In this document: one piece after another, positions 44,001-53,039 of the stretch
Layout: every line of letters begins with the position of its first letter
How positions within the stretch are numbered: the first letter of the stretch is position 1
Origin: Hippopus hippopus
Lineage: Eukaryota; Mollusca; Bivalvia; Cardiida; Cardiidae
Direction of reading: 5' to 3'
DNA length: 64,000 bases
Assembly: GCA_946811185.2 (NCBI GenBank)
Contig: OX328109.1
Coordinates: forward strand, 42,268,129 to 42,332,128
Translations under genes and position numbers: made by a program
The notes under the pieces: generated by a model
What the model was told of the DNA's origin: nothing
Seen by the model: only the letters and a program-made list of their open reading frames with translations
Database searches by the model: none

Positions 44001-46232
44001 AATGCGTGAAACCATGCAAATCATCATACAGATTCATAAATATCTATTTTGTCTAACAACCAACTGAATCTTGAGATAGAATGGTCCTTGGACATGCAGA
44101 AAATTTAAAAGAAGCAAAAAGTATCGACCTGTGTCAGCCTGCGCTATCCGCGCAGGCTGACACAGATCGATACTTTTTGCAGATGCATTAAACCCCCTTT
44201 TCACAGAGCATGGCCGATATACCTACGTGTCAGTGTAAGTTTGTCCGTCAGAGGCACAGTATGCTATACTGTCGGAGTTCACGTCACAATTCATGCCCAG
44301 CAATGTCGGACATGCAACGCTCAACACCATGTCTTGTTTCTCCTGCTGTTGTAAACACGGTCCAAGATGGTGGACAGCAATCGTAGAATCTTTGCAAAAT
44401 GCTTTGGAGAACTCACATCTGAAATGAGTCAATGTGAAATGAAGAACCATGAAGTCAAGAACTTGCTGAACTGGCCGCTATTCATGTACTTAAAACTTAT
44501 AACACACAATTAGCTGAGTCAGGGGAGGTAAGCCATATAGGAATTTTTCTAGATTGGCTACCTCCCTTCCTATAGCAAAATCCAGTATACATTTTATAGT
44601 TATGTATTTTTTAAAAAAATGGGTTCTAGTTCATAAGTCTACCTACTGTCTTGTTCTGGTATTAAGTTGGAAATGCAGGGCAAATTGCCGTCAATAAAAA
44701 TGTGCTGCCACAACGAAGAGTAAGTACAGGGTGTCCGGAAAGTAAGGTAACACTTTTGTACATTTATAATACGGCTTTTAATTTCAGGTAAAGACATGAA
44801 AATATATATACATACATATTAAATATGTACGTTTTTTGTGTGATAATTTCATTCAATTTTCATGTCATTGCGCACTTTTATACGAATTTCAAGTCAGAAG
44901 TATCTTTTTGTCATAGGCGTCATTTTAGTAAACAATGACGTTATCACTATGACGGCCTTTTCTGCTCTTTCCTTGCCAAACACCACGATGAAATTGTCAA
45001 TCACTTTCGAACAGGTTCCAATATCAATCTTCTTGATTTTACGATTCACGATGACTCAATAAAATAAATGCTTTAATTATTTAATTAATCAGTTAATAAT
45101 ACACATACCTGTCTTGGTAAGTAACACCATTTTTACCACAGATAGGTCCGGTGGTATTGTGTTTGCAGTTTAAAGCGGTTACATGATTGCACAGCTCTGG
45201 TATAGAAAGCATAAACCCAATACATGAACCTGTTAAAAGAACAAAATTTATAATGTGTCTTACGTCTTTTCCACTGGAATTTCAGTATTATACCTTATAC
45301 AACGAAGTGGGTTGAGATACTAGATTCATGGTCTGTAATCACCAACCATTCTTCATTTCATTATAAGTCTTATTCTAGATTTAGAAAGTAACACAACTTC
45401 TGATTGGCTAAACCAATTGGTTTAGCCAATCAGAAGTTGTGTTACTTTCAAATTTAGAACATTGAACATTGATTGACTATTACAAGAGTTACATCACTTG
45501 GATTTTCCTGGTCCAGTGAGAACCAACCGGTTGGGGTATTGCGGGTTGTTCCTGTATTTCTGTTGGACTATCCTTTACGAAACAATGCAGTGTCTTGACG
45601 GCCCTCGGTAAGAGGAATTTTGGAAACATTGCGGTGAAAACTGTAAAATGCTCTGAACAAGCATTGACTTCTTTTACAAGACATACTCTCTGTTTCCACA
45701 ATAGTCGACGGCATGCGCTTTTATTACGGACGAGTCCAAAATTTGTCGTTTGATAGAGAGTAAAAGACAGACCTTCAGAATGGTCCATTCACCCCTAACT
45801 GGTTCATCGCGATCCCTAATGTCCGTTGTGAACAGTAAAGATGGGGATGAGACCATACTTCTGTGGAAGATTATCTTGGTCGCTCTTCTGAATGGACACC
45901 TAGTTAGCTCTTTAAGTAACAGGTCCTTAACGATGTTTGCTTCAGTTGGTTGTTCTAATCTTTAACAAACAATCGTTTGTGTTAACGAGCCTAATGACGA
46001 GAACTTTTGAAACACTGAAGGAACAGGAGATACTGCTGGTAACCATCATTTTTTTTTCTGTCACAACGTTTTCTATTCTTTCTAAAACAAAATCTCCAAG
46101 TTTTATAGCCACAGTTGTGGACACTTGCAAAAGTAGAGAGACGAATGAAAATATTGTTAATTAGTTGAAATACTGTTGAAAAGGCTACTTACCACATTGC
46201 AGTAATACAGTCAAGGCTACTAAAGTTTTCAT
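40930..46232 (-). CDS. Secreted two-domain Kazal-type protease inhibitor (join of four exons)
   Basis: Exons 46232-46193, 45229-45109, 44418-44227 and 41005-40930 join into 142 codons plus TAG. Junction phases are 1, 2, 2, with GT-AG at every border. The product starts with a signal peptide (MKTLVALTVLLQCG). Kazal domain 1 has cysteines 27, 35, 44, 55, 62 and 75 with GKNGVTYQD; domain 2 has cysteines 90, 98, 108, 119, 126 and 139 with SDGQTYTD. The spacing C-x10-C-x6-C-x12-C is identical in both. By family convention the P1 residues (two after the second cysteine) would be His37 and Val100, neither typical of trypsin inhibition. An NTT glycosylation sequon is at Asn38. Kazal proteins in molluscs commonly inhibit serine proteases in defence or digestion; that role is inferred. 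Each domain is split at the same place, just before its fourth cysteine. The last intron (3.2 kb) is largely transposon. Confidence 0.9.
41122..41365 (-). repeat. Family C MITE, diverged
   Basis: Within the last Kazal intron. The palindrome centre is altered (CAGCCTGGGAGGATTGCAAA); ends GAGCGATGCTAATGC and CACAACATGGCTC. Confidence 0.78.
41386..42930 (-). mobile_element. Family H element, reverse copy with internal insertion
   Basis: Reverse complement of 11124-11820 from AATTCAATATTAG through GCAGTGCCGGAACTACTTTT to the terminal palindrome 42800-42930, but opened at about 41712 by 870 bp of foreign sequence. The terminal palindrome has lost the central part carried by copy 1. Sits in the last Kazal intron. 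Confidence 0.8.
41713..42582. mobile_element. Insertion inside family H with two hairpins
   Basis: Absent from the uninterrupted H copy, so it is a later insertion. Contains CCGGGCGTTAACGG facing CCGTTAACGCCCGG (41769-41829) and a long palindrome at about 42430-42585 (GTCGTTAACATTCGCAGAGG facing its complement). TA/ATA-rich borders make the exact duplication ambiguous. No coding frame. Confidence 0.7.
43060..43290 (+). repeat. Family C MITE, diverged
   Basis: ACCATGCTCTGTTAAAACGA start, with one palindrome arm deleted; the right end is worn (GATTAAATCCCCTTATATT). Confidence 0.7.
43490..43772 (-). mobile_element. tRNA-derived SINE with intact tRNA-like head
   Basis: On the minus strand the head (43678-43768) has TAGCTCAATAGGTAGAGC (A-box region) and GGGTTCGATCCCCAC (B-box region). 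The body GATGAGAAGTTAAACCGAGG is a conserved SINE core seen in many invertebrates; the element continues to about 43490. The anticodon arm does not pair properly, so it is not a working tRNA. A different family from the SINEs at 31555 and 56734. Confidence 0.75.
43796..43930 (-). repeat. Family E MITE, decayed
   Basis: AACATGCTGGTAACAAACG and TTTTCTCCTTTTTCC are the remains of the hairpin. Confidence 0.55.
43963..44216 (-). repeat. Family C MITE
   Basis: Begins 10 bp past exon 3 of the Kazal gene (in the direction of transcription). Palindrome 44134-44166 carries GTGTCAGCCTGCGC in place of the usual GGTCAGCCTGCGC, changed on both arms. Confidence 0.82.
44227..44418 (-). CDS. Kazal gene exon 3
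   Basis: Acceptor CATTGACTCATTTCAG, donor GTAGGT. Encodes the end of domain 1 (CEFSKAFC to LGPC), the linker QQQEKQDMVLSV and the start of domain 2 up to QTYTD. Reading on past the donor would meet TAG at once, which fixes this splice site. Confidence 0.9.
44724..44760 (+). mobile_element. Mariner-like terminal repeat remnant
   Basis: ACAGGGTGTCCGGAAAGTAA followed by GGTAACAC, in intron 2 of the Kazal gene. No transposase frame follows. Confidence 0.45.
45109..45229 (-). CDS. Kazal gene exon 2
   Basis: Acceptor TTGTTCTTTTAACAG, donor GTATGT. Encodes the end of the signal region and domain 1 up to VTYQD with three of its six cysteines. Confidence 0.9.
45329..45466 (+). repeat. Family F element
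   Basis: In intron 1 of the Kazal gene. The core palindrome is nearly perfect (AACACAACTTCTGATTGGCT and complement), but the right outer arm is lost. Confidence 0.75.
45555..45770 (+). repeat. Family E MITE, decayed
   Basis: TATCCTTTACGAAACAATGC to GTCGTTTGATAGAGAG; the hairpin arms no longer match well. Confidence 0.65.
45960..46140 (+). repeat. Family E MITE, decayed
   Basis: CTTTTGAAACACTGAAGGAA and CTGCTGGTAACCATCATTT. Ends about 50 bp from exon 1 of the Kazal gene. Confidence 0.65.
46193..46232 (-). CDS. Kazal gene exon 1 (signal peptide)
   Basis: ATG at 46232 (minus strand), 13 codons plus one base, then GTAAGT. MKTLVALTVLLQC is a basic-then-hydrophobic signal sequence. Confidence 0.85.
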
Positions 46233-46304
46233 TCTTCTTTTCAAAACCAAAAGCAGAATTCCACAAACCTTCGTAACAATTATTTACTGATAACTATAAG
46301 TGAC

Positions 46305-46316
46305 CTATTTATTTTA
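46305..46316 (-). promoter_or_regulatory. TATA-like element of the Kazal gene
   Basis: TAAAATAAATAG on the minus strand, about 75 bp before the ATG. The only TATA-like sequence in that position; unproven. Confidence 0.35.
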
Positions 46317-46424
46317 AGTATGATCTAGAACAGAAAATAGAAAAAAAAACAAATAAAAAATCCTGATTTATTGGAACTTCAAGATTTCTGTTTGTTAAGT
46401 TGCCTACTAAACTACTTCAATTCA

Positions 46425-46521
46425 ACCCTCTCTCTCTCTGTATCTCTCTCTCTCTTCATGTCTGTCGTACTCTCTCTCTCTCCCTCTCTGTATCTCTCTC
46501 TCTCTCTCTTCATGTCTGTCG

Positions 46522-46557
<36 letters not shown>
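46425..46557 (+). repeat. (CT)n microsatellite
   Basis: CTCTCT runs broken by two copies of TTCATGTCTGTCG, so larger units were duplicated too. Confidence 0.95.
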
Positions 46558-46559
<2 letters not shown>

Positions 46560-46569
46560 CCTAGTTAAC

Positions 46570-46650
46570 ATCAGGTCGCGGAAGGTGTAGATCCAAGATT
46601 AGACTGCACGTTCTTTGCAATTTAATCTTGATCTACGCCGTCCACAAAAG
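46570..46650. repeat. Family A2 hairpin
   Basis: GCGGAAGGTGTAGATCCAAG against CTTGATCTACGCCGTCC, with a worn tip. Confidence 0.65.
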
Positions 46651-46684
46651 TTGTTTAAGTCGCAATCGGCAATAGAACAGCCAA

Positions 46685-46920
46685 AGTAGCGTATCGTGAC
46701 CTGGTCGTTACGGGTTCGATACCCGGTCGAGGCAACCTTTCTTTCAGGTGTTTTTTCACCTCTCACCTCTGATGTATGTGAGAAAAGTAGTCAGTGGCTT
46801 GGAAAAAAAGTTGTGTCAGTACTAGTGTAGAAAACCAAGAAACACATGCGGAGGTGTACTGACCGTCGTAATATGACCTAACTGTTAAAACGGCGTTAAA
46901 CTAAAAAAACCAAACAATTA
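46685..46920 (+). mobile_element. tRNA-derived SINE
   Basis: B-box-like GGGTTCGATACCC near the left end, body similar to 31555-31818 and 56734-57000 (GACCGTCGTAATATGACC, TGTTAAAACGGCGTTAAACT), short AACC/AATTAAAC tail. Confidence 0.75.
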
Positions 46921-46922
46921 AA

Positions 46923-47421
46923 CAGTTAAAAGGCCATACATTTGTGTTTTTCCACCAAACAACAAATACCAAATCTATCTTAGTTGTGCCTTGCATTCAC
47001 GATCTCACATTCCCCTTACCTCAAACGACAAATTCAGTCTGAAGTCGAACCGGGAAGGGCGTGGACAAAATATCCTTCTGCCAAACTAGCTTTGCCTTCG
47101 AAAGCTCAATTTTGAGATGCACACCATTTTGTGCGATTACGAAGGACAAAGAAGATGCAGTTATTGCTTATTTTTTGTTCTCAGGGACTAAAATTCGAAT
47201 TCGAATGCAAAAATGTTTTAACTTTAAGTGCACTAAGGTCAAGATAAGATGTTTTGCAGAAAATGTGTGGATTCAAGGTCAGTGTGCTTAGACACGCAAT
47301 GTACGATATTTCTGAGACAGCCGTGAAACACATTTTAGCGGACTAGCCACTCGTCACAACTCGGCCGATTCCGTACCTACATCTAACCTCGTCTGTATAA
47401 CGGTCGTTTCCATTTGAACTG
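46923..47421. other. Unassigned stretch
   Basis: The 76-codon frame at 47061-47291 is cysteine-containing but unrecognised. The last 80 bp become CpG-richer and lead into the promoter-like motifs. Confidence 0.35.
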
Positions 47422-47434
47422 CCAATCACGTGAT
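47422..47434 (+). promoter_or_regulatory. CCAAT box overlapping TCACGTGA
   Basis: CCAATCACGTGAT: a CCAAT box (NF-Y type) sharing a base with the palindrome TCACGTGA, the preferred site of USF/MITF/TFE-type factors. It lies 8 bp before ATGGCGGCGCC, so transcription would have to start very near the ATG. Confidence 0.5.
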
Positions 47435-47441
47435 CTTATAC

Positions 47442-47731
47442 ATGGCGGCGCCACTGTAAGTCGTTTAGCAACGACATAAACAACCTCGATGAAGTTATTC
47501 ACATCTATCTGTCGGTGAAAACTTCAATCGGAATTGATAAACCGCGTTAAAAAATGAATGTACGAACTATTTGTCAACTGAAATATAGTTAGAAAGATTT
47601 CGACAGAAAATTGAGATCCAAGTTTTCTTTTTAAGAGGAGCCTTACAATTTTCAGAACGGTAAACCGGCGTATTTCCGGCATATCAAGCCGCCAGATACA
47701 GCCGAGGGACTTGATCTCCGGATCATCCAAG
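47442..47731 (+). CDS. Candidate first two coding exons of an unidentified gene
   Basis: ATGGCGGCGCCACT (47442-47455) is followed by donor GTAAGT. A second segment 47656-47731 lies between TTTTCAG and GTATGC. Joined, they give exactly 30 codons without a stop (MAAPL, then TVNRRISGISS, then QIQPRDLISGSSK). The ATGGCGGC context resembles YY1 sites and the TISU element of genes with very short 5' UTRs. I do not recognise the protein and found no third exon, so this remains a prediction. Confidence 0.35.
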
Positions 47732-47877
47732 GTATGCCGAATGGCGGATTAGCCTACCATTAACCCACTACTCAAAGGCACTTATTCTTGTGTCTTGAAT
47801 AACTTTGCGTCTATAAATGAGCAACGCTCTGGGAAAAGAGAGTTTTATGAATTTTCTTAACCCTTAACCTGCTAAAT

Positions 47878-48135
47878 GGCTTGCAACACGCGAAAAGGGG
47901 CGTTCGGACATTTGGATAAAATGTCTCGGATCAGCCTGCGCAGTCCGCGCAGGCTAATCCGAGACGGCACTTTACGACTACATTAGATTTTGTGCTACAG
48001 TAGACTCGCGCAAAACAGAAAATTACATAAAAACGGAAAGTGTCGTTTCGGATTAGCCTGCGCGGACTGCGCAGGCTGATCCGAAACGACACTTTACGCA
48101 AATGTCCGAATGCCCCTTTTCGCGTGTTGCATGCC
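47878..48135. repeat. Family D MITE, copy 2, inside A
   Basis: GGCTTGCAACACGCG to CGCGTGTTGCATGCC, with both internal palindromes (near 47930-47976 and 48042-48095) intact. Its insertion point in A is about 20 bp from the A end. Confidence 0.9.
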
Positions 48136-48254
48136 AGATAAGTTAAATGAAACTATCACGCCGCAGATAACAACCTGAAGGTTGCTATTTTACAGTTATT
48201 TTAGTAAATTACATCTACTAATCGGACAGTATTGATCCAAGATCAGACTGCACC

Positions 48255-51200
48255 TAGCCTGGGTCCAGGCGGTAATAATGTCTTAACGATGTATATGACA
48301 AATGTTCGCGCGCATCCTACTGCGCATGTATTTTTGTCGTGGATATTGAATCAAAAGTGCACCTATGTATTTTTTGCACATAACGGTAATACTATTGGTG
48401 CACTGAAAAAAAAATAGCACTCTCTTCGGGTAGTATTGGTGTAGAGAAAAAAATGGATCTTTGAACTGTCACCGTGAAATAATTAATATAGTGCTGACAC
48501 GGAGTTACACACCAAACAAGGAAACAAAGGCAAGAAATTTAAAGCTGTGGAAGTATAGCTGTTTCCACTTTGAGAATTGTTGTTAGAAAGGGAGAAATCG
48601 CTCCTGTTGAGCAATTTCTCCTTTTCCCACCATGTCTGCTGAGCTTTTATCCTATGTTTTTCCTTGAAAAAATAACTTCCACTGTGACCTTCAAACTTGT
48701 TTTCTGACGAAATAAGCACGGATAGATGCCATTTTTATTTTTTCTTATTGTTTAGAATTATAAATACTATAAGTGTGGAAAGTTTAAGAAAAACCTGTCC
48801 GTTAGAAAGTATGTATTTTTTTAAGTTTAACCCTTAATTCGATCAAATTATCTCCCTTTTTAACTCAATGGTCTATATATAACATGCATATTTGTACATT
48901 TACCATGCTCAAAACCAGAATTTTATACATGTATATGTTTTTGTGCAAAGATATATGAATTTTCATTAAGGTGATGTATATTTGTATATTTTTCCTGTAA
49001 TTTTCCTGTTTAACTGACTATTAAAGAAAGGCGCTTTAAATCCAACATAAGCTGAATTTTGGAACTGTATATACCTTTTTCAAAGGCAAATTTCTCAGAA
49101 ACGAGCACGGTGACCCACATCTTTTTTTACTGTAATCTCCTAGAGACATGATGAGCTTTGTTTTAAAAAAAATCTGTCCGTTAGAAAAATTTATCATATA
49201 CGTCGTTAATTACTCCGAATCACGTTCTCTTAATCGCAGTCTGTTATTGGAAGCCGCTAGAAAGCGGCTTCCAGTAGGAATGTACCTAAACTATTTACCA
49301 TGTAGATGATCAGTAATTATTCGATTGGTTATTATTTTTGGAAATTTTCTAATAATGTCGTGTTAGTGTTACAAAATTACTCCACATGACTCTTTTTTAA
49401 ACATTCAATCAGACCTACATGAACATCAAGTCTGGTTTTCTTGCAGTATAAGTTCATTCCCAAATAACAGCGAAAATACAGAAAAATCAACTTCCTTTTA
49501 TTGGCTAGTCCCCTGAACTTTTCCAACTTAAAGGATTCCTTCCTTGTTCCCAAACGAAATTGTAACGTTTTCCGTTTATCACAGGCTCTCCCACCTCTAA
49601 ACGGTTTCCGCATTTGTCTACTTTTTTACAAGACAAAATAATGATAATTATGAGATGGAGAGCATCTTAGAATATGATAATCAGAAGCATTTTTATGTAC
49701 AAGTGTTTCGTCCAGTTTTAATCTGTAGAGATAATAGGGCGGTTAACCTTTGATCAAGTTAAAGACTGGTTACCTCCCTACACAGTTAATCGTATAACAA
49801 AGAGCAGTCTACATCAGCTATTTATAGAATGCTTGTGAAATGATAACCCTTTTTCTGCCCTTCGTCGACACTTTAGCCGAATGCAATTTTGTTACATGGA
49901 CGATCTACCTTATGAGCCCTGTAAAATTTAGCATTTAATGTATTGTGTGTCGAAGCTGTTATGATCAGACTATAAGTTCTGTACAGTATGGTCCTGATCT
50001 ACAATACCCGTGAAAAATGGATGGATCGTGATGTACATTGCCCACAAAAATTACCAAAGCGGTGTATAGTGCTCTCAGGGTTGAAACTGTTCGAAAATGA
50101 CAGAAATAGATCAAGATCAGATGGTACATAGCATAGCCTGTGTAGTATTGTTTGATGTTTTATAAGATATTGTATACGTAAAAATTTCATGTTTCTTTTT
50201 CCTTACTCAGTATACTAATTTCATTCGGTGTAGCTGAAAGGATAAAGTTACTACCGAACCTATCACTGTGCATATACAACTTTTTACGTCGCTGCTGGTC
50301 AAGGGTTTGGAATGGCTCTTGAAGTTTACATTAGAAGTTTTATAGGTTTGTACAAGGCCTATGCAGAAAATGGTTCAATTTAATTTTATTAAACGATATA
50401 TATATATAGTAATAGTTACTATGTTGTTGTTGAATAAATCCAGATCCTTAAAGACTTCAAAAACTAATTTTTTTTAGTGGTTTGCGCGAACTGTGAAGGC
50501 TATGATCAGAAGAATTTTGGAGATACTATGCAAAAGTCTCTAATTCTGGAGTAGAAATGTAAAGATTCACTTTGTTACAAGCAGGCTAAGATACTGTTTG
50601 ACAAGAAAAAAGATAATGTTTTAGAAGAAAGTTGTTGAATATTTTTTTCTTTTTTCTTTTTGTAAAAAATGAAACACAAAGACAATATCACCAAAATAAT
50701 TGTAAATACATGTAGATCTACGTGAATAACGATCTAAGTATCACTTTGAATAATTACTAACTTACACAATTCCGTTGTATCGCCTTTGATGCCCCTACAG
50801 AAGTTAGCTTTTTAAAATGATTTAATAATTTAAAAATGCTGTACTTGAATGCACAATTTCTCCATTTTCAAACTTTGAGTAGAAATTCGAAAATTCCAAT
50901 ACTTTTACATGTTTTCTCACATACGCATTATCACTTTAAATGATAATGATTATGATGATAATAATGGTACAAGATAATTTAAGATTCCTCTCTTAACTTC
51001 TGCCTTTTTCCCCCCTGCATTTAAGTATCATTTGTCATGATCTTTCGGGTTTTTTTTTTTTTTTTTTGAGGGGGGGGGGGGGAAACAGATACAAAAATGT
51101 CATCACATTTTTTCTAGAAAGTCAATATTTCTGAAATTGTCCATCAAAAGATTGCGGCTTCTATGATGCCATGCATCATAAATTTGTCTTGTAGATCTTT

Positions 51201-51756
51201 GGCATAGCTTATCTGTTTATCGCTTCCGTTTTTATTACCGCCTGGGGGCATTCGAGGGTCTCCCCATGATCATGCACTGTGCAGATAATCTAATTATAGA
51301 TTTGTTTATTGCGTGACGTCACAATGTTGAAAACGATGAATTCGCATATTTTTAGACCAACTCAAACACAACGGGCGTGATTTCATATATTAGTGACTTT
51401 CCCGAACCGGTCTGTGCAATCAAAAATACATCGCGATCTTCAACAATCCTTGTTATTGTTAAACTATCCTCCAATGTCATTGAGAATAACGCGTTTGAAA
51501 TTTTGTCGTCAATTTTTCAAAGATGGCTCACAAACAGGAAGTGATCAAACCGAGGTTATTGGAATTTCGATATCAATGTTTAGTAATTTACGTTCGAAAA
51601 CTGATTACAGCGACATCTACTTTACCCCCACTGTTGGGTGGAATGAAGTAGACGTCGCTACAATCGGTTTTCGAATGTCCCCAGGCCGTCATTTTTGACA
51701 ATGTAACGTCCGTATGATAGAAAAAGGAAAACGTGAACGGACTGGAACCCAGGCTA
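48255..51756. mobile_element. 3.5-kb transposon of unknown type
   Basis: 3502 bp between two copies of the 9-bp GACTGCACC (48246-48254 and 51757-51765). Terminal inverted repeats: TAGCCTGGGT-CCAG at the left, CTGGAACCCAGGCTA at the right. A subterminal palindrome lies at 51590-51678 (TTCGAAAACTGATTACAGCG facing its complement). Also inside: an E-like hairpin at 48570-48640 and an inverted 14-bp repeat CCAGGCGGTAATAA (48265, and complement at 51232). No frame longer than 101 codons and none resembling a transposase, so it is non-autonomous or badly decayed. A 9-bp duplication fits MULE-type or some Merlin elements; an 8-bp reading would allow hAT or P. The interior 48700-51580 is otherwise featureless AT-rich sequence with a poly-T/poly-G tract at 51050-51082. 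Confidence 0.8.
48570..48640. repeat. Family E-like hairpin
   Basis: GAAAGGGAGAAATCGCTC and GAGCAATTTCTCCTTTTCCC, close to the 12522 variant; lies inside the 3.5-kb element. Confidence 0.6.
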
Positions 51757-52063
51757 GACTGCACCTTCTGTGGAGTCTGATCTTGATCTACAATGCCCGC
51801 AAGAGGTGCTCGAGTCACGCTTAGCAGCTTAACGGTTAAAATTAATGCATTAAATTAAAGCAAGTCGTCGACATTTGTGGCCACAAATGTTCACGTTTAT
51901 GTGAGATATAGTACTAAAAGTGGTATTACTATAGTCATAAACCATTGTGACACATTAATTTGGATTACATTATTTAATTGTTTCTTGAATTTTATTTATT
52001 TATTTAATTATGATAGCGATATATTCATTTGTGATCTTTATCTATGGTCTGACGACTCACCAA

Positions 52064-52092
52064 TTACTTACTTACTTACTTACTTACTTACT
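52064..52092 (+). repeat. (ACTT)n tract
   Basis: Seven tetranucleotide units forming the 3' tail side of the LINE fragment; an opposite-oriented (TAAG)n lies at 52868-52888. Confidence 0.9.
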
Positions 52093-52870
52093 CCTCTTCA
52101 CTCCTCGCGGAGCATACGGCCATCACCAGATCCCTCCATTGGGTTTAAGCTGCAGCTTTTGCTTCTCCCTGGGACATTCTGATTTTCGGAGTTTTGTCTT
52201 GAGGAGGATGTTTCTGTTGTTCCAGACAGGTCGAAGAGCCAGGAATGCCTGTCAAACTTTCCCAATCCTGGCTTGGATATCTTGTTCTGTGCCTCCTGTT
52301 TTGCTGACAATGCTTCAAAGGTAGATGAAGTTGTCTACATCTTCAATGTTTTGTCCATCTAGACTGAGCGAGGTGGTTTGTGTTGTATTTAGACGGAGAC
52401 ACTTTCTTTTATTAATGTTAAACTCTAGTCCAGTGGTTTTTGCTACCTCCTGAAGTCGTTCTGTTTTCTGTTGCATGTGCTGGTAAGTATGAGTCAACAG
52501 ACCGATGTCATCAGCAAAATCAAGGTCTTCTAGTGAGTTTGTCATGGTCCATTGGAGGCCTCTTGGTTTATTCATGGTAGTTCTAAGAACCCAGTCTATG
52601 ACAATGGAGAAGATCAATGGGGAAAGTGGGCAGCCTTGTCTTACACCGGTTTGGACTTGAAAGGGCTCTGATAATTTCATATCGTGGATAACATGGCATG
52701 TGGTGTTGTTATACAGACTGCGTGTTATATTTACGATTTTTGGAAGGAATTCCATAGTGTCTGAGGATGCTCCATATTACATTTCTATCAACCATATCAA
52801 ATGCCTTTTTTAAACCAATGAAGTTTACATACACTGGTGCCTGCCATTCTAAAGATTGTTCAATGATAAA
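52093..52870 (-). mobile_element. Broken non-LTR retrotransposon (LINE), reverse transcriptase part
   Basis: Minus-strand reading: NFIGLKKAFDMVDR (fingers/palm), a frameshift near 52750, then GVRQGCPLSPLIFSI and FADDIGLL (the catalytic aspartates are present) in the frame 52755-52315. A stop follows IYL, then SIVSKTGGTEQDIQARIGK continues. Sequence between about TKLR and EWRDLVMAVCSARSEE is deleted. The final stop TAA is supplied by the (TAAG)n tail. The endonuclease domain is absent. Could not replicate itself. Confidence 0.85.
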
Positions 52871-53039
52871 GTAAAGTAAGTAAGTAAGTAACTTTTAGCA
52901 GATGATTGGAATTGCCGTGTTAAGATCAAACCAGATTTTAAAGATGTGTAAGTGATACGAATGTTCATTAGAATGCTCTTATAAACGCATTTAATGTGGA
53001 GAAATTTAAAATGTATATATCACGCTAGTCTGATCTTTT
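52871..53039. other. Spacer between two LINE remnants
   Basis: Starts with TAAG repeats, then AT-rich sequence with no assigned family. Confidence 0.35.

Larger units (their letters stand above)
47857..51839 (-). repeat. Family A MITE split twice by later insertions
   Basis: A's own sequence is in three pieces: 47857-47877 (TTAACCCTTAACCTGCTAAA), 48136-48254 (AGTTAAATGAAACTATCACG to GATCAGACTGCACC) and 51757-51839 (GACTGCACCTTCTGTGGAGT to CAGCTTAACGGTTAA). Together they make one normal A element. The gaps are a D element and a 3.5-kb transposon. Confidence 0.88.
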
